A stretch of 64,000 bases of DNA from Flavobacterium sp. (GCF_004295795.1 NZ_SEBR01000002.1:124001-188000), one strand, 5' to 3'. Numbered from the stretch's first letter, positions 24,713-37,045 are shown. Translations and numbers: made by a program. The notes: generated by a model not told the origin, from the sequence alone.

Positions 24713-27700
24713 ATGATAACAAATCAGAATGAAAGATTGAATTTTGCCTCCACTAAGAACATCCCGGCATACCCGGATTTCCTCGATGTTCAGGTAAAAT
24801 CTTTCAAGGACTTTTTCCAGCTGGAAACCAAATCCGACGAAAGAGGCAACGAAGGTCTCTACAACACTTTCATGGAAAACTTTCCAATCACTGATACAAG
24901 AAATCAGTTCGTATTGGAATTCCTCGATTATTTTGTCGACCCACCGCGTTATAGCATTCAGGAATGTATAGAAAGAGGTCTGACGTACAGCGTGCCGTTG
25001 AAAGCACGTCTGAAATTGTACTGTACAGATCCGGAACATGAAGATTTTGAAACGATAGTGCAGGATGTGTACCTCGGTACCATTCCTTACATGACGCCAA
25101 GTGGTACATTTGTTATCAATGGCGCCGAACGTGTGGTTGTATCACAGCTTCACCGTTCACCTGGCGTTTTCTTTGGGCAGTCTTTCCACGCCAACGGAAC
25201 GAAACTTTACTCTGCAAGGGTAATTCCGTTCAAAGGTTCTTGGATCGAATTCGCTACAGACATCAACAACGTGATGTACGCCTATATCGACCGTAAAAAG
25301 AAATTGCCGGTCACGACGCTTTTCCGTGCCATCGGATTCGAGCGCGACAAGGACATCCTTGAGATTTTCGACTTGGCCGAAGAGATCAAAGTTTCCAAAA
25401 CCGGTCTTAAAAAATATGTCGGAAGACGTCTTGCCGCACGTGTCTTGAACACTTGGCACGAGGATTTCGTTGATGAAGATACGGGCGAAGTTGTCTCTAT
25501 CGAGCGCAACGAGATCATCCTTGATCGCGACACCATTATCGATAAGGACAATGTTGAAGAGATCATCGAATCTAACGTGAAATCTATCCTTTTGCACAAA
25601 GAAGATGCAAACCAGGGAGATTACGCGATCATTCACAACACGCTTCAAAAAGACCCGACGAACTCGGAGAAAGAAGCTGTTGAGCACATCTACCGTCAAT
25701 TGCGTAACGCAGAACCGCCTGATGAGGAAACAGCACGCGGAATCATCGAGAAGTTGTTCTTCTCCGATCAGCGTTACAACCTTGGTGAAGTAGGTCGCTA
25801 CAGAATGAACAAGAAGTTGAATCTTGATATTCCAATCGAAAAGCAGGTCTTGACGAAAGAGGATATCATCACGATAGTAAAATACCTTATCGAGCTCATC
25901 AACTCCAAAGCGGAAATCGATGATATCGACCACTTGTCAAACCGTCGTGTACGTACAGTTGGGGAGCAACTTTCCCAGCAGTTCGGAGTAGGTCTTGCCC
26001 GTATGGCCAGAACGATCCGTGAGCGTATGAACGTTCGTGACAACGAGGTGTTTACGCCAATCGATTTGATCAACGCGAAAACACTTTCGTCGGTAATCAA
26101 CTCATTCTTCGGTACCAACCAGCTTTCGCAGTTCATGGACCAGACGAATCCACTTGCCGAGATCACGCACAAGCGTCGTCTTTCTGCACTTGGACCAGGC
26201 GGTTTGTCACGTGAGAGAGCAGGATTTGAGGTTCGAGATGTTCACTACACGCACTACGGTCGTTTGTGTCCGATCGAAACTCCCGAAGGTCCGAACATTG
26301 GTTTGATCTCTTCGCTTTCGGTTTATGCCAAAGTAAACGGAATGGGCTTTATCGAAACGCCGTACCGCGAGGTAGTCAACGGTAAAGTAGATTTGGCTTC
26401 AGAGCCGATTTATTTGTCTGCCGAAGAAGAAGAAGGAAAGTTGATCGCTCAGGCAAACATCGAAATGGAAAACACAGGAACGATCACTGCCGAGCGTGTC
26501 ATTGCACGTGAAGAAGGTGACTTCCCGGTCGTTGAACCGACAGTTATCCACTATACCGACGTTGCTCCTAACCAGATCGCCTCGATTTCCGCATCGCTTA
26601 TCCCATTCTTGGAACACGATGATGCGAACCGTGCGTTGATGGGATCGAACATGATGCGTCAGGCCGTGCCGTTGTTGCGTCCTGAAGCTCCGATCGTAGG
26701 AACAGGTCTTGAAAGACAAGTCGCTTCCGATTCCCGCGTTCTGATCAACGCCGAGGGAGACGGAACCTGCGTATACGTTGATGCACAGATCATCACGATC
26801 AAGTACGACCGCACCGACGAGGAGCGTTCAGTATCTTTCGATCCGGATGAGAAAACGTACCAACTCATCAAATTCCGCAAAACCAATCAAAGTACTTCAA
26901 TCAACCTTAAGCCGATCGTCCGCAGAGGCGACCGCGTGAAACTTGGTCAAGTGCTTTGCGAAGGCTATGCAACCCAAAACGGTGAGCTTGCTCTTGGCCG
27001 TAACCTTCAGGTGGCGTTCATGCCTTGGAAAGGTTACAACTTCGAGGATGCGATCGTGATCTCCGAGAAAGTTGTCCGTGAAGATATCTTCACCTCGATC
27101 CACGTTGACGATTATTCTTTGGAAGTGCGCGACACGAAATTGGGTAACGAAGAATTGACAAACGACATCCCGAACGTTTCCGAAGAGGCTACAAAAGACT
27201 TGGACGAAAACGGTATGATCCGCATTGGAGCGGAAGTGAAGCCGGGTGATATCCTTATCGGAAAAATCACTCCAAAAGGTGAATCTGACCCAACTCCGGA
27301 AGAGAAATTGCTTCGCGCGATCTTCGGTGACAAGGCCGGTGACGTGAAAGATGCTTCGTTGAAAGCTTCTCCATCGCTACACGGTGTCGTACTCGACAAG
27401 AAATTGTTCGCAAGAGCCATGAAAGACAAGCGCAAACGCACCAAGGACAAAGACGATTTGGGCGCGCTTGAAATGGAGTTCGAAGTAAAATTCGTCGAAT
27501 TGAAAGACAAATTGGTAGACAAGTTGTTCAACATCGTAAACGGGAAAACTTCGCAAGGAGTCATGAACGATTTGGGTGAGGAAGTACTTCCGAAAGGAAA
27601 GAAATACACGCTCAAGATGCTTCACGCCGTAGAAGATTTCGCTCACCTTTCAAAAGGTCAGTGGGTTGCCGACGACGAGACGAACAAGCTTGTAAACGAT

Positions 27701-28525
27701 TTGATCCACAACTATAAGATCAAGTTGAACGACTTGCAAGGTGCTTTGCGCCGTGAGAAATTCACGATTACTGTCGGTGATGAATTGCCGGCGGGAATCC
27801 TGAAACTTGCCAAAGTCTACATCGCCAAGAAGCGCAAGCTCAAAGTAGGTGATAAGATGGCAGGACGTCACGGAAACAAAGGTATCGTAGCACGTATCGT
27901 TCGCGAAGAAGACATGCCGTTCCTCGAAGATGGAACTCCGGTAGATATCGTATTGAATCCGCTTGGTGTACCATCGCGTATGAACATCGGACAGATTTAC
28001 GAAACTGTACTAGGATGGGCAGGGAAGAAGACAGGACAAAAGTTCGCCACGCCAATTTTCGACGGAGCGTCTCTTGACCAGATCAATGCCTTGACCGATG
28101 AGGCCGGAATCCCGCGCTTCGGACACACTTATCTGTATGACGGAGGAACCGGAGAACGTTTCCACCAGCCAGCGACAGTCGGTGTGATCTACATGTTGAA
28201 ACTTGGTCACATGGTTGACGATAAGATGCACGCGCGTTCTATCGGACCTTACTCACTCATTACGCAACAGCCGCTTGGTGGTAAAGCCCAGTTTGGTGGT
28301 CAGCGTTTCGGAGAGATGGAGGTTTGGGCGCTCGAAGCTTACGGTGCGTCGTCTACATTGCGTGAAATCCTGACAGTGAAGTCGGATGATGTAATAGGAC
28401 GTGCCAAGACTTATGAAGCTATCGTGAAAGGTGAGACCATGCCAGAGCCTGGATTGCCTGAATCGTTCAACGTATTGATGCACGAGCTAAAAGGTCTCGG
28501 ACTCGATATCCGTTTGGAAGAGTAA
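24713..28525 (+). CDS. rpoB: DNA-directed RNA polymerase subunit beta
   Basis: This 1270-aa subunit forms one jaw of the polymerase and the rifampicin pocket. The pocket region contains [33 protein letters not shown] (given in parts: [23 protein letters not shown]), the wild-type-like arrangement. The C-terminal end RLEE and [12 protein letters not shown] are also typical. The ATG at 24713 is used because flavobacterial RpoB begins [13 protein letters not shown]; the open frame extends 63 codons upstream but that part has no family similarity and follows a terminator. Length is normal for Flavobacterium. Confidence 0.97.
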   Translation: MITNQNERLNFASTKNIPAYPDFLDVQVKSFKDFFQLETKSDERGNEGLYNTFMENFPITDTRNQFVLEFLDYFVDPPRYSIQECIERGLTYSVPLKARLKLYCTDPEHEDFETIVQDVYLGTIPYMTPSGTFVINGAERVVVSQLHRSPGVFFGQSFHANGTKLYSARVIPFKGSWIEFATDINNVMYAYIDRKKKLPVTTLFRAIGFERDKDILEIFDLAEEIKVSKTGLKKYVGRRLAARVLNTWHEDFVDEDTGEVVSIERNEIILDRDTIIDKDNVEEIIESNVKSILLHKEDANQGDYAIIHNTLQKDPTNSEKEAVEHIYRQLRNAEPPDEETARGIIEKLFFSDQRYNLGEVGRYRMNKKLNLDIPIEKQVLTKEDIITIVKYLIELINSKAEIDDIDHLSNRRVRTVGEQLSQQFGVGLARMARTIRERMNVRDNEVFTPIDLINAKTLSSVINSFFGTNQLSQFMDQTNPLAEITHKRRLSALGPGGLSRERAGFEVRDVHYTHYGRLCPIETPEGPNIGLISSLSVYAKVNGMGFIETPYREVVNGKVDLASEPIYLSAEEEEGKLIAQANIEMENTGTITAERVIAREEGDFPVVEPTVIHYTDVAPNQIASISASLIPFLEHDDANRALMGSNMMRQAVPLLRPEAPIVGTGLERQVASDSRVLINAEGDGTCVYVDAQIITIKYDRTDEERSVSFDPDEKTYQLIKFRKTNQSTSINLKPIVRRGDRVKLGQVLCEGYATQNGELALGRNLQVAFMPWKGYNFEDAIVISEKVVREDIFTSIHVDDYSLEVRDTKLGNEELTNDIPNVSEEATKDLDENGMIRIGAEVKPGDILIGKITPKGESDPTPEEKLLRAIFGDKAGDVKDASLKASPSLHGVVLDKKLFARAMKDKRKRTKDKDDLGALEMEFEVKFVELKDKLVDKLFNIVNGKTSQGVMNDLGEEVLPKGKKYTLKMLHAVEDFAHLSKGQWVADDETNKLVNDLIHNYKIKLNDLQGALRREKFTITVGDELPAGILKLAKVYIAKKRKLKVGDKMAGRHGNKGIVARIVREEDMPFLEDGTPVDIVLNPLGVPSRMNIGQIYETVLGWAGKKTGQKFATPIFDGASLDQINALTDEAGIPRFGHTYLYDGGTGERFHQPATVGVIYMLKLGHMVDDKMHARSIGPYSLITQQPLGGKAQFGGQRFGEMEVWALEAYGASSTLREILTVKSDDVIGRAKTYEAIVKGETMPEPGLPESFNVLMHELKGLGLDIRLEE

Positions 28526-28543
28526 ACCTGAGTTATAAGATTT

Positions 28544-28595
28544 GAGTATTGGGATAAGTCTTCGGACACTTCTCAGTACTCTTATCTGAATACTC
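28544..28595 (+). promoter_or_regulatory. Alternative hairpins in the rpoB-rpoC spacer
   Basis: GAGTATTGGGATAAGTC (28544-28560) pairs through a TTCG loop with 28565-28581 (11 pairs, 3 mismatches, then GTC/GAC closing the stable UUCG tetraloop). The first 15 bases of the same arm also match CTTATCTGAATACTC at 28581-28595 in 13 of 15 positions. The two folds exclude each other. The 110-base spacer has no other feature. Confidence 0.5.
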
Positions 28596-28635
28596 ACTAC
28601 TCTAAGGACAACTTTCAATTTAAAGATCAGTTATT

Positions 28636-31600
28636 ATGACAATGAATAACAGAAAAGATAAGAATACAACAATCAAAAGGTTCGATAAGATCTCTATCGG
28701 TCTTGCTTCTCCGGAGTCAATCCTGGCAGAATCGAGAGGAGAGGTTTTGAAGCCTGAAACCATCAACTACCGTACGCACAAACCAGAGCGTGACGGCTTG
28801 TTCTGTGAGCGTATCTTCGGACCTGTGAAGGATTTCGAATGTGCCTGCGGAAAATACAAGCGCATCCGATACAAAGGAATCGTTTGTGACCGATGCGGAG
28901 TGGAAGTCACCGAGAAGAAAGTGCGTCGCGACAGAGTCGGACACATCAATCTTGTCGTGCCTATCGCCCACATTTGGTATTTCCGTTCGCTTCCGAACAA
29001 AATCGGATACATCTTGGGTCTTCCTTCGAAGAAACTCGACATGATCATCTATTACGAGCGTTACGTCGTGATCCAGGCAGGTATTGCCAAGCATCCTGAC
29101 GGAGAAACGCTTACGAAACTCGACTTCCTTACAGAAGAAGAATACCTGAACATCCTCGATACGCTTCCGCAAGACAACCAATATCTTGACGATAACGACC
29201 CTAACAAGTTCATCGCCAAAATGGGAGCAGAGTGTATCATGGATTTGTTGGCGCGCACCGATCTTGACAGCTTGTCTTATGACTTGCGTCACTCGGCGAA
29301 CAACGAAACTTCGAAACAACGTAAGACTGAGGCGTTGAAGCGTCTCCAGGTTGTGGAATCTTTCCGCGATGCCAACCAAAACCGCGAAAACCGTCCGGAG
29401 TGGATGATCATGAAGGTCGTTCCGGTCATCCCGCCAGAATTGCGTCCGTTGGTGCCGCTTGATGGTGGTCGTTTCGCAACTTCCGATTTGAACGATTTGT
29501 ACCGTCGCGTCATCATCCGCAACAACCGTTTGAAGCGTCTTATGGAGATCAAAGCTCCAGAAGTCATCCTTCGAAACGAAAAGCGTATGTTGCAGGAATC
29601 AGTGGATTCACTATTCGACAACACGCGTAAAGCATCGGCAGTCAAGACTGAATCGAACCGTCCTTTGAAATCCCTTTCGGATTCCCTGAAAGGAAAACAA
29701 GGTCGTTTCCGTCAGAACTTGCTTGGAAAACGTGTCGATTATTCTGCACGTTCGGTAATCGTCGTTGGGCCAGAATTGAAATTGTTCGAGTGCGGTCTTC
29801 CGAAAGACATGGCTGCCGAGCTATACAAGCCGTTCGTCATCCGTAAGCTCATCGAGCGCGGGATCGTCAAAACGGTAAAATCTGCCAAGAAAATCATCGA
29901 CAAGAAAGAGCCGGTAGTTTGGGACATCCTGGAAAACGTGATCAAAGGTCACCCAGTGCTCCTAAACCGTGCCCCTACTTTGCACCGATTGGGAATCCAG
30001 GCGTTCCAACCAAAACTTATCGAAGGAAAAGCGATCCAGCTTCACCCATTGGTTTGTACGGCCTTCAACGCCGATTTCGATGGTGACCAGATGGCGGTTC
30101 ACTTGCCACTTGGGCCAGAGGCGATCCTTGAAGCACAGCTTTTGATGCTTGCCTCACACAACATCCTCAACCCTGCGAACGGTGCTCCAATCACTGTACC
30201 TTCACAGGACATGGTACTTGGTCTTTATTATATGACCAAAGAGCGTTTGTCGACTCCAGAAAAGAAAATTTTGGGCGAAGGACTTACTTTCTACTCTGCA
30301 GAAGAGTGTAACATCGCGTTGAACGAAGGACGTGTTGAGTTGAACGCACGCGTGAGAATCCGTGCGAAAGATTTCAACGAGAACGGAGAATTGGTATACA
30401 AACTGATCCAAACTACCGCAGGACGTGTCTTGTTTAACGAGGTAGTTCCGGAAGCAGCAGGTTATATCAACGACGTCTTGACCAAGAAAAACCTTAGAGA
30501 CATCATCGGTCACATTTTGAGTGTAACCAATGTTCCTACGACGGCTGCCTTCTTGGACAACATGAAAGATATGGGATACAAATTCGCCTTCACCGGTGGT
30601 TTGTCTTTCTCACTTGGTGATATCCGTATCCCGGAGCAAAAAGAGAAACTTATCGCCGACGCCCGCGAGCAGGTAGAAGGTATCTCTACGAATTACAACA
30701 TGGGACTTATCACTAACAACGAACGTTACAACCAGGTTATCGACATCTGGACTTCTGCCAACGCGCAGTTGACGGAAATGGCGATGAAGAATATCCGTGA
30801 AGACCAGCAAGGTTTCAACTCGGTTTATATGATGCTTGATTCCGGAGCCCGTGGTTCCAAAGAGCAGATCCGTCAGTTGACAGGTATGCGTGGTTTGATG
30901 GCAAAGCCGAAGAAATCGACAGCCGGTGGTGGTGAAATTATCGAGAACCCGATCCTCTCCAACTTTAAGGAAGGTCTTTCGATCCTCGAGTACTTCATCT
31001 CAACTCACGGTGCGCGTAAAGGACTTGCGGATACGGCTTTGAAAACGGCCGATGCGGGTTACCTTACCCGTCGTCTCCACGACGTTTCCCAAGACGTTAT
31101 CGTAAACCAAGTGGATTGCGGAACGTTGAGAGGCGTCGAGATCACAGCCTTGAAGAAAAACGAGGAAATCGTGGAATCTCTTGGTGAGCGTATCTTAGGA
31201 CGCGTGGCACTTCAGGACGTAGTGAACCCGTTGAACAACGAAATCCTTGTTCATGCAGGTGAGCAAATTACCGAAGCGATCGTCAAAGCTATCGAGGAAT
31301 CTCCGGTTGAGGCCGTTGAAACCCGTTCGCCTCTAACTTGCGAATCCCACAAAGGAATCTGCGCGAAATGCTACGGACGTAACCTTGCCACAGGCCGTAT
31401 GACCCAAAAAGGAGAAGCTGTCGGTGTAATTGCAGCACAGTCAATTGGTGAGCCTGGTACACAGCTTACACTTCGTACCTTCCACGTTGGTGGTGTTGCT
31501 GGTGGATTGTCTGAAGAATCGAGCATCGTCGCAAAATTCGGTGGACGCGTTGAAATCGAAGACCTCAAAACAGTAAAAGGAGACGATTCAGAAGGCAATG

Positions 31601-32943
31601 TTGTCGACATCGTAATCTCTCGTTCTACAGAATTGAAGTTGGTTGACACGACTACAGGAATTCTATTGAGTACACATAACATTCCTTACGGATCGAGCAT
31701 TTTCGTAAAAGACGGTGATACTGTCGACAAAGGTGCCGTGATCTGTAAATGGGATCCATACAACGGAGTTATCATCTCTGAGTTTACGGGTAAAGTAGCT
31801 TACGAAGATCTCGAACAAGGTCAATCTTACCAAGTAGAGATCGATGAGCAGACAGGTTTCCAGGAGAAAGTGATTTCTGAAGGACGTAACAAAAAGCTCA
31901 TCCCGACGCTTTTGATCTACGGAAAAGACGGTGAATTGATCCGTTCTTACAACTTGCCTGTCGGAGCTCACCTTATGGTAGACGACGGAGAGAAGATCAA
32001 GGCCGGAAAAATCCTCGTGAAGATTCCGCGTCGTTCGTCAAAAGCGGGCGATATCACCGGAGGTCTTCCGCGTATTACCGAGCTTCTTGAGGCGCGTAAC
32101 CCATCGAACCCAGCCGTGGTTTCTGAAATCGACGGTGTGGTTTCTTTCGGAAAGATCAAACGTGGTAACCGCGAGATCGTGATCGAGTCAAAATTCGGTG
32201 ACATCCGCAAATACCTTGTGAAACTTTCGAACCAGATCCTGGTTCAGGAGAATGACTTTGTAAAAGCGGGTATGCCACTTTCTGACGGAGCGATCACTCC
32301 GGAAGACATCTTGAGAATCCAAGGACCGTCTGCAGTACAGCAGTATTTGGTGAACGAGATCCAGGAAGTTTACCGTTTGCAAGGGGTTAAGATCAACGAC
32401 AAGCACTTTGAGGTTGTCATCCGTCAGATGATGCGCAAAGTACAGGTTCAGGATCCGGGAGACACATTGTTCCTTGAAGACCAATTGATCCACACGAAAG
32501 ATTTCCTTATCGAGAACGATAAATTGTATGGAATGAAAGTCGTGGAAGATGCCGGAGATTCAGACAACCTGAAACCGGGCCAGATCGTTACGCCACGTGA
32601 TCTTCGCGACGAAAACTCGTTGTTGAAGCGAAACGACAAGAACCTTGTTGTGGCTCGTGAGGCAATCGCGGCTACGGCAACTCCGATCCTTCAAGGTATC
32701 ACACGTGCTTCCTTGCAGACCAAGTCCTTCATCTCGGCGGCTTCCTTCCAGGAAACTACCAAAGTATTGAACGAAGCTGCCGTTGCAGGTAAAGTCGATA
32801 CACTGGAAGGCTTGAAAGAGAACGTCATCGTTGGACACAGAATTCCTGCGGGAACAGGTATGCGCGAGTATGACAACCTTATCGTAGGTTCGAAAGAAGA
32901 CTACAATGAGATGATGGCTAACAAAGAAGAATACAATTATTAA
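28636..32943 (+). CDS. rpoC: DNA-directed RNA polymerase subunit beta'
   Basis: This 1435-aa catalytic subunit has the Mg-binding motif NADFDGDQ at residues 478-485. The N-terminal zinc site is CACGKYKR with CDRCGVEV. The bridge-helix/trigger-loop region contains [23 protein letters not shown] and the second zinc cluster lies near [17 protein letters not shown] codons stand at 28636 and 28642; the first is given. Length is usual for flavobacteria. It is followed within 3 bases by the DUF3467 gene. Confidence 0.97.
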   Translation: MTMNNRKDKNTTIKRFDKISIGLASPESILAESRGEVLKPETINYRTHKPERDGLFCERIFGPVKDFECACGKYKRIRYKGIVCDRCGVEVTEKKVRRDRVGHINLVVPIAHIWYFRSLPNKIGYILGLPSKKLDMIIYYERYVVIQAGIAKHPDGETLTKLDFLTEEEYLNILDTLPQDNQYLDDNDPNKFIAKMGAECIMDLLARTDLDSLSYDLRHSANNETSKQRKTEALKRLQVVESFRDANQNRENRPEWMIMKVVPVIPPELRPLVPLDGGRFATSDLNDLYRRVIIRNNRLKRLMEIKAPEVILRNEKRMLQESVDSLFDNTRKASAVKTESNRPLKSLSDSLKGKQGRFRQNLLGKRVDYSARSVIVVGPELKLFECGLPKDMAAELYKPFVIRKLIERGIVKTVKSAKKIIDKKEPVVWDILENVIKGHPVLLNRAPTLHRLGIQAFQPKLIEGKAIQLHPLVCTAFNADFDGDQMAVHLPLGPEAILEAQLLMLASHNILNPANGAPITVPSQDMVLGLYYMTKERLSTPEKKILGEGLTFYSAEECNIALNEGRVELNARVRIRAKDFNENGELVYKLIQTTAGRVLFNEVVPEAAGYINDVLTKKNLRDIIGHILSVTNVPTTAAFLDNMKDMGYKFAFTGGLSFSLGDIRIPEQKEKLIADAREQVEGISTNYNMGLITNNERYNQVIDIWTSANAQLTEMAMKNIREDQQGFNSVYMMLDSGARGSKEQIRQLTGMRGLMAKPKKSTAGGGEIIENPILSNFKEGLSILEYFISTHGARKGLADTALKTADAGYLTRRLHDVSQDVIVNQVDCGTLRGVEITALKKNEEIVESLGERILGRVALQDVVNPLNNEILVHAGEQITEAIVKAIEESPVEAVETRSPLTCESHKGICAKCYGRNLATGRMTQKGEAVGVIAAQSIGEPGTQLTLRTFHVGGVAGGLSEESSIVAKFGGRVEIEDLKTVKGDDSEGNVVDIVISRSTELKLVDTTTGILLSTHNIPYGSSIFVKDGDTVDKGAVICKWDPYNGVIISEFTGKVAYEDLEQGQSYQVEIDEQTGFQEKVISEGRNKKLIPTLLIYGKDGELIRSYNLPVGAHLMVDDGEKIKAGKILVKIPRRSSKAGDITGGLPRITELLEARNPSNPAVVSEIDGVVSFGKIKRGNREIVIESKFGDIRKYLVKLSNQILVQENDFVKAGMPLSDGAITPEDILRIQGPSAVQQYLVNEIQEVYRLQGVKINDKHFEVVIRQMMRKVQVQDPGDTLFLEDQLIHTKDFLIENDKLYGMKVVEDAGDSDNLKPGQIVTPRDLRDENSLLKRNDKNLVVAREAIAATATPILQGITRASLQTKSFISAASFQETTKVLNEAAVAGKVDTLEGLKENVIVGHRIPAGTGMREYDNLIVGSKEDYNEMMANKEEYNY

Positions 32944-32945
32944 TC

Positions 32946-33260
32946 ATGTCTGATAACAATAATCAACAGCAAGGGCAAATCAACATTGAGCTCGACGAGG
33001 CGACGGCACAGGGAATTTATTCCAATCTGGCCATCATCAACCACTCGGCATCTGAATTTGTCATCGATTATGTTTGTATTATGCCTGGCACGCCAAAAGC
33101 CAAAGTAAAATCGAGAATTGTGCTCACGCCACAACACGCCAAGAGATTGCTCAAGGCTTTGGCAGAGAACATTCAAAGATTCGAATCGGTCCACGGTGAG
33201 ATCAAAGAGTTTGAACAAGCGCCCATTCCGTTGAACTTCGGTCCGGCGGGGCAAGCGTAA
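32946..33260 (+). CDS. DUF3467 family protein
   Basis: This 104-aa cytosolic protein is of unknown function. It has a Gln/Asn-rich start, then an immunity/beta-type core (GIYSNLAIINHSASEFVIDYVCIMPG) and SRIVLTPQHAKRLLKALAENI, the DUF3467 pattern. It directly follows rpoC (2 bases between stop and start), as in other Bacteroidota, so it is co-transcribed with RNA polymerase; a link to transcription is suggested only by that linkage. A terminator follows. Confidence 0.9.
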   Translation: MSDNNNQQQGQINIELDEATAQGIYSNLAIINHSASEFVIDYVCIMPGTPKAKVKSRIVLTPQHAKRLLKALAENIQRFESVHGEIKEFEQAPIPLNFGPAGQA

Positions 33261-33276
33261 ACAAACCATATTCAGC

Positions 33277-33306
33277 AAAAGGCTTCGGGAAACCGGGGCC
33301 TTTTTT
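33277..33306 (+). terminator. Terminator of the rpoBC-DUF3467 unit
   Basis: AAAAGGCTTCGG, loop GAAA, CCGGGGCCTTTTTT. The rest of the 369-base gap 33261-33629 holds a possible promoter (33489-33521) and a leader with a small hairpin (CAGGC AATC GCCTG, about 33549-33562). Confidence 0.8.
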
Positions 33307-33488
33307 GTTTGCGATAAATTCAGTACCCGATATTTTTTCCAAAGCCGAAAACCCTTTCGGAAAGGTATTTTTGTTCGGATTTTCTTGCAAATCAAAACAT
33401 TGGCAATAAGAGATACGTAATTTTTTGCCGTTGATTTTCCGCATTTGTCAACACGAAAACGTTGTAGTAAAGAGAACTGTAATATTTT

Positions 33489-33521
33489 TTTGCTAATGAA
33501 TTGTTAATTTATATACTTTAG
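33489..33521 (+). promoter_or_regulatory. Possible promoter of the first adhesin gene
   Basis: TTTG at 33489-33492, 21 nt, then TACTTTAG at 33514-33521, which differs from TAnnTTTG at one base. The leader would be about 100 nt. The similar word TACACTTTAG precedes the 3049-aa gene at 54240-54249. Confidence 0.35.
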
Positions 33522-33629
33522 CCGCGTGAAATCCGAAAGGTCCGTCCAACAGGCAATCGCCTGATAGTCTTGCCCCGACAAGGAAGTTCCACAAAGATCA
33601 CGTCCACTTAATTTAATTATTTGATTTGT

Positions 33630-36600
33630 ATGACTAAACTTTTACTCTCGATTAGCCGAGTGTGTTGCCTTGTCCTGCTCTTGTCAGGAATCGGTTCTTA
33701 TGCACAATCGGCCGGGTTCAATGAGACTTTCGTCGTGTTGAACGTCAATGGCGGAGGCAACACCTACTACGACTTGCAAGCCGCTACAACCAATCCTGAT
33801 CTTCAAGGCACGAACCTTGGGACTTTCTGTCAAGGATCTACCACAGGACTTGTCCTGAAAGGAGCCGAACACAAGGTTTACAAATGCGGAGGATGCGACT
33901 TGTCAAGCACAAGAATCTACTACCGCGTTTACCTGACATCTGGCGCAGGCGGGACTTTCTCGAACAGTTCTTTGCCCTATTCGTCCGGATTCAACAACGG
34001 ATGCGGCGGAGCTGACCAAATCTGGTCAAACGCAGGATTGACAGTGAATTTGCTAAACGGACTTGCGGTCGGGAATTACACGCTCGAGGTCTATTCGGAT
34101 GCAACTGTGACTTGCAACGGAGGAACGATCTACGCCGGAAACAACGGTGCCAACTACAAAGCGACTTTCACGGTAAGCGGCAACCAAACGTATTACGCGG
34201 ATAACGACGGAGACGGTTTCGGAAACGCATCGGTTTCCCAAGTAAGATGTACGCCGCTTCCAGGTTGGGTTTTGAACAGCACGGACTGTAACGACAACAA
34301 CTCGAGTGTTTACACATCAGGTTTGCTTTATATCGACAATGACGGCGACAGTTATAACGTCGGACAAATCACGGTTTGCTACGGCGCGACTGCTCCAAAC
34401 GGTTATTCATTGACCACGAACGGATCGGACTGCGACGACAACAACAATGCAGTTTACAGAAGCGCGACACTTTTCGTCGACATGGACGGCGATGGCTACC
34501 ACGACGGATCGCAAACGATCTGCTACGGTGCGACTGTGCCGCAAGGTTACACTTCAGTCGACAATGGTTCAGACTGCGACGATTCGAATGCCAATATCTG
34601 GAGAATGGGAACTTTCTACGTCGACGCGGACGGAGACGGTTTCAATACAGGTGAATCTGTGGATGTTTGCTACGGAAACTCGAATCCTGAAGGTTATACT
34701 GACCAAGACATCGACATCGACTGTGATGACAGCGTTTTGCTTTACATTGACGCCGATGGTGACGGTTTCGGATCAAATACATTTGCGGCTTGCGACGGCG
34801 TTACGAACAACGACGATTGCAACGACAACGACAATACGGTTCACGCCGGCGGAATCGCTTATTACGCTGACGCTGACGGAGACGGATATGGAAATCCAGA
34901 CGATTCGATTTCAAGCTGCGTTCCGGTTGCGGGTTACGTGACTGTCAGCGGCGATTGCAATGACTTGAACAGCGCGGTGCATCCGGGTGCGGTCGAGATC
35001 TGCGACGGAATCGACAACGACTGTGACGGACTTGTCGATGGAGAAGATCCTAGCTTGTCCCTTGTCGGAACAACTACGTTTTATCAGGATTTGGATGCGG
35101 ACGGATTCGGAAATCCTAACGTCTCAATCCAGACTTGTACACAACCACAAGGTTACGTGACGAACAATTCAGATTGCAACGACAACCAATTGCGTTACGC
35201 AGATCTTGACAATGACGGTTTCGGATCGACTACTTTGGTAGCTTGCGGAGGCGTGACAAACAATACAGATTGCAACGACAACCAATTGCGTTATGCCGAT
35301 GTCGACAACGACGGTTTCGGATCGACTACTTTGGTGGCTTGCGGTGGCGTGACAAACAACTCAGATTGCAACGACAACCAGATCCAATATGCAGATCTTG
35401 ACAACGACGGTTTCGGATCGTTGATTCAGGTTGCGTGTGGCGTGACAAACAACACAGATTGCAACGACGGAAATGTCAGCGTTTGGCAATCTGCAGCGCT
35501 TTATGTGGATAATGATGCCGACGGATACAACAACGGAACTACGCAAACGATCTGTTACGGATCGGTTGTTCCGGCTGGCTTTACGGCCTCGAACATCGGT
35601 TTGGACTGTAACGACAACAATGCGAACGTTTACCGAAGTGCGTCTTTGTTCGTTGATTTCGACGGAGACGGATACACTACAGGTGCGACTGAAACTGTTT
35701 GTTACGGTGCGGCAATCCCTGTCGGATACACTACAACCAACATCGGGATCGATTGTAACGACACCAACGCGGCTATCAATCCGGCAGCGACCGAAATTCC
35801 TGGCAACGGAATCGACGATAACTGCAACGGTCAGACAGACGAAGGCGGAGCGCCGGTTTTCACGCAAATCCTCGAATCGCAATGCGGAACGACTTTGCCG
35901 TCAATCAGCACGCACATTGGAGCGATCACGAAAAATCACGCTACGGGTTACCGTTTCCGCGTGACGAATCTTGCTACGAACCAAGTTCAGGTTACGACCC
36001 GAACTTCGCCAAACTTCCAGTTGACGTCTCTTGGTTCTTACGATTACGCGACGACTTACCAGATTGAAGTGGAAATCGCGATCTCAGGAAACTGGGCGGG
36101 ACAATACGGAGCGCCTTGTAATGTTTCGACTCCGGCAATTGCTGGTTCGGGCGGCGCATCGGCAATCAATCCATCACAATGTGGAGCGACTTTGGCTTCG
36201 ATTAGCACTTTGATTGCGACAACGAGTTTGCAAAACGTTACCGGCTACCGTTTCAGAATTACCGATACGAACACCAATCAGGTGCAAACCATCGACAGAT
36301 CGCTTCATTGGTTCGCTTTGACCATGTTGAACACTTTCAACTACGGAACGACTTACTCAATAGAAGTTGCCATGAAGACAACAGGTGCTTACGGAAACTA
36401 CGGAACGCCTTGTTTCGTGAGTTCGCCGGTTGTTCCAACTTTGGTAAACTGCGATTACGTGGCTCCGAATCCTGGTACTTTCATCCCGACTGTAAGCTTG
36501 AACCGCGTAACATCTTACCGTTTCGAAATCACGAGCTTCACAGATTTCACTACGCTTGTACTTGACAAACCTTACCACTTCTTCAACTTCAACATGGTTT

Positions 36601-36992
36601 CCAATTACGCTCCAGGCGGACAATATGCCGTTCGTGTGGCGGTAATGACTGCCGGATCTTGGAGTCCATACGGAGAAGCTTGTTTGGTAACTGCACCAGG
36701 CGCGACCAGAGAAGTCGTGAAAGGTGAAGAGAGTTTGCCAAAAGGTACTTTCAGAGCTGTCGTTTATCCAAACCCATACGCCGAAAGCTTTGCGCTTGAC
36801 ATGGACGTAACGGGTGAAGAAATCGTGAAAGTAAAGGTTTATGACATGATCGGGAAGCTTGTCGAAGAGCGTCAATTCGCTACTGAACTTGTTGAAATGC
36901 AACAATTCGGTGAACGCTATCCATCTGGAGTTTACAACATCATTGTAAGCCAAGGTGAGAACATAAAGACTTTGAGAGTTATCAAAAGATAA
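33630..36992 (+). CDS. Secreted MopE-type metal-binding repeat protein, T9SS type A
   Basis: This 1120-aa protein has a signal peptide (residues 1-25, ending GSYAQ) and a beta-rich N-terminal domain with several cysteines (to about 190). It then has 12 copies of a calcium-loop-like motif of the form YxDxDGDGxG, most followed by a DCNDN element. This is the MopE/putative metal-binding repeat type. Residues of about 750-1045 hold three QCG-type beta modules (QCGTTLPSIS, QCGATLASIS). The last ~75 residues (YPNPYAESFALDMD to TLRVIKR) are a type A T9SS C-terminal domain, which directs export and anchoring. The module from about residue 745 on is shared with the 3049-aa gene. The start is the ATG at 33630; a TTG three codons earlier is ignored. 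Probably a Ca-stabilised surface protein; function unproven. Confidence 0.88.
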   Translation: MTKLLLSISRVCCLVLLLSGIGSYAQSAGFNETFVVLNVNGGGNTYYDLQAATTNPDLQGTNLGTFCQGSTTGLVLKGAEHKVYKCGGCDLSSTRIYYRVYLTSGAGGTFSNSSLPYSSGFNNGCGGADQIWSNAGLTVNLLNGLAVGNYTLEVYSDATVTCNGGTIYAGNNGANYKATFTVSGNQTYYADNDGDGFGNASVSQVRCTPLPGWVLNSTDCNDNNSSVYTSGLLYIDNDGDSYNVGQITVCYGATAPNGYSLTTNGSDCDDNNNAVYRSATLFVDMDGDGYHDGSQTICYGATVPQGYTSVDNGSDCDDSNANIWRMGTFYVDADGDGFNTGESVDVCYGNSNPEGYTDQDIDIDCDDSVLLYIDADGDGFGSNTFAACDGVTNNDDCNDNDNTVHAGGIAYYADADGDGYGNPDDSISSCVPVAGYVTVSGDCNDLNSAVHPGAVEICDGIDNDCDGLVDGEDPSLSLVGTTTFYQDLDADGFGNPNVSIQTCTQPQGYVTNNSDCNDNQLRYADLDNDGFGSTTLVACGGVTNNTDCNDNQLRYADVDNDGFGSTTLVACGGVTNNSDCNDNQIQYADLDNDGFGSLIQVACGVTNNTDCNDGNVSVWQSAALYVDNDADGYNNGTTQTICYGSVVPAGFTASNIGLDCNDNNANVYRSASLFVDFDGDGYTTGATETVCYGAAIPVGYTTTNIGIDCNDTNAAINPAATEIPGNGIDDNCNGQTDEGGAPVFTQILESQCGTTLPSISTHIGAITKNHATGYRFRVTNLATNQVQVTTRTSPNFQLTSLGSYDYATTYQIEVEIAISGNWAGQYGAPCNVSTPAIAGSGGASAINPSQCGATLASISTLIATTSLQNVTGYRFRITDTNTNQVQTIDRSLHWFALTMLNTFNYGTTYSIEVAMKTTGAYGNYGTPCFVSSPVVPTLVNCDYVAPNPGTFIPTVSLNRVTSYRFEITSFTDFTTLVLDKPYHFFNFNMVSNYAPGGQYAVRVAVMTAGSWSPYGEACLVTAPGATREVVKGEESLPKGTFRAVVYPNPYAESFALDMDVTGEEIVKVKVYDMIGKLVEERQFATELVEMQQFGERYPSGVYNIIVSQGENIKTLRVIKR
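35175..35459 (+). repeat. Tandem repeat (96, 96, 93 bases) inside the MopE-type gene
   Basis: Three near-identical units starting at TGCAACGACA (35175, 35271, 35367) encode DCNDNQ..YADxDNDGFGS..ACGGVTNN. The reading frame is kept. The high identity points to recent duplication and probable length variation between strains. Confidence 0.85.
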
Positions 36993-37016
36993 AGTTGTGT
37001 TGTTTTTTTTGAAAAG

Positions 37017-37045
37017 AAGCCTTCCGGAAACGGAGGGCTTTTTTT
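37017..37045 (+). terminator. Terminator after the first adhesin gene
   Basis: AAGCCTTCCG, loop GAAA, CGGAGGGCTT, then a T run. Confidence 0.8.

Noticed and set aside
33522..33620. Riboswitch in the leader of the first adhesin gene
   Set aside because: Only a five-pair hairpin (CAGGC/GCCTG) is clear; I could not match any known riboswitch class.
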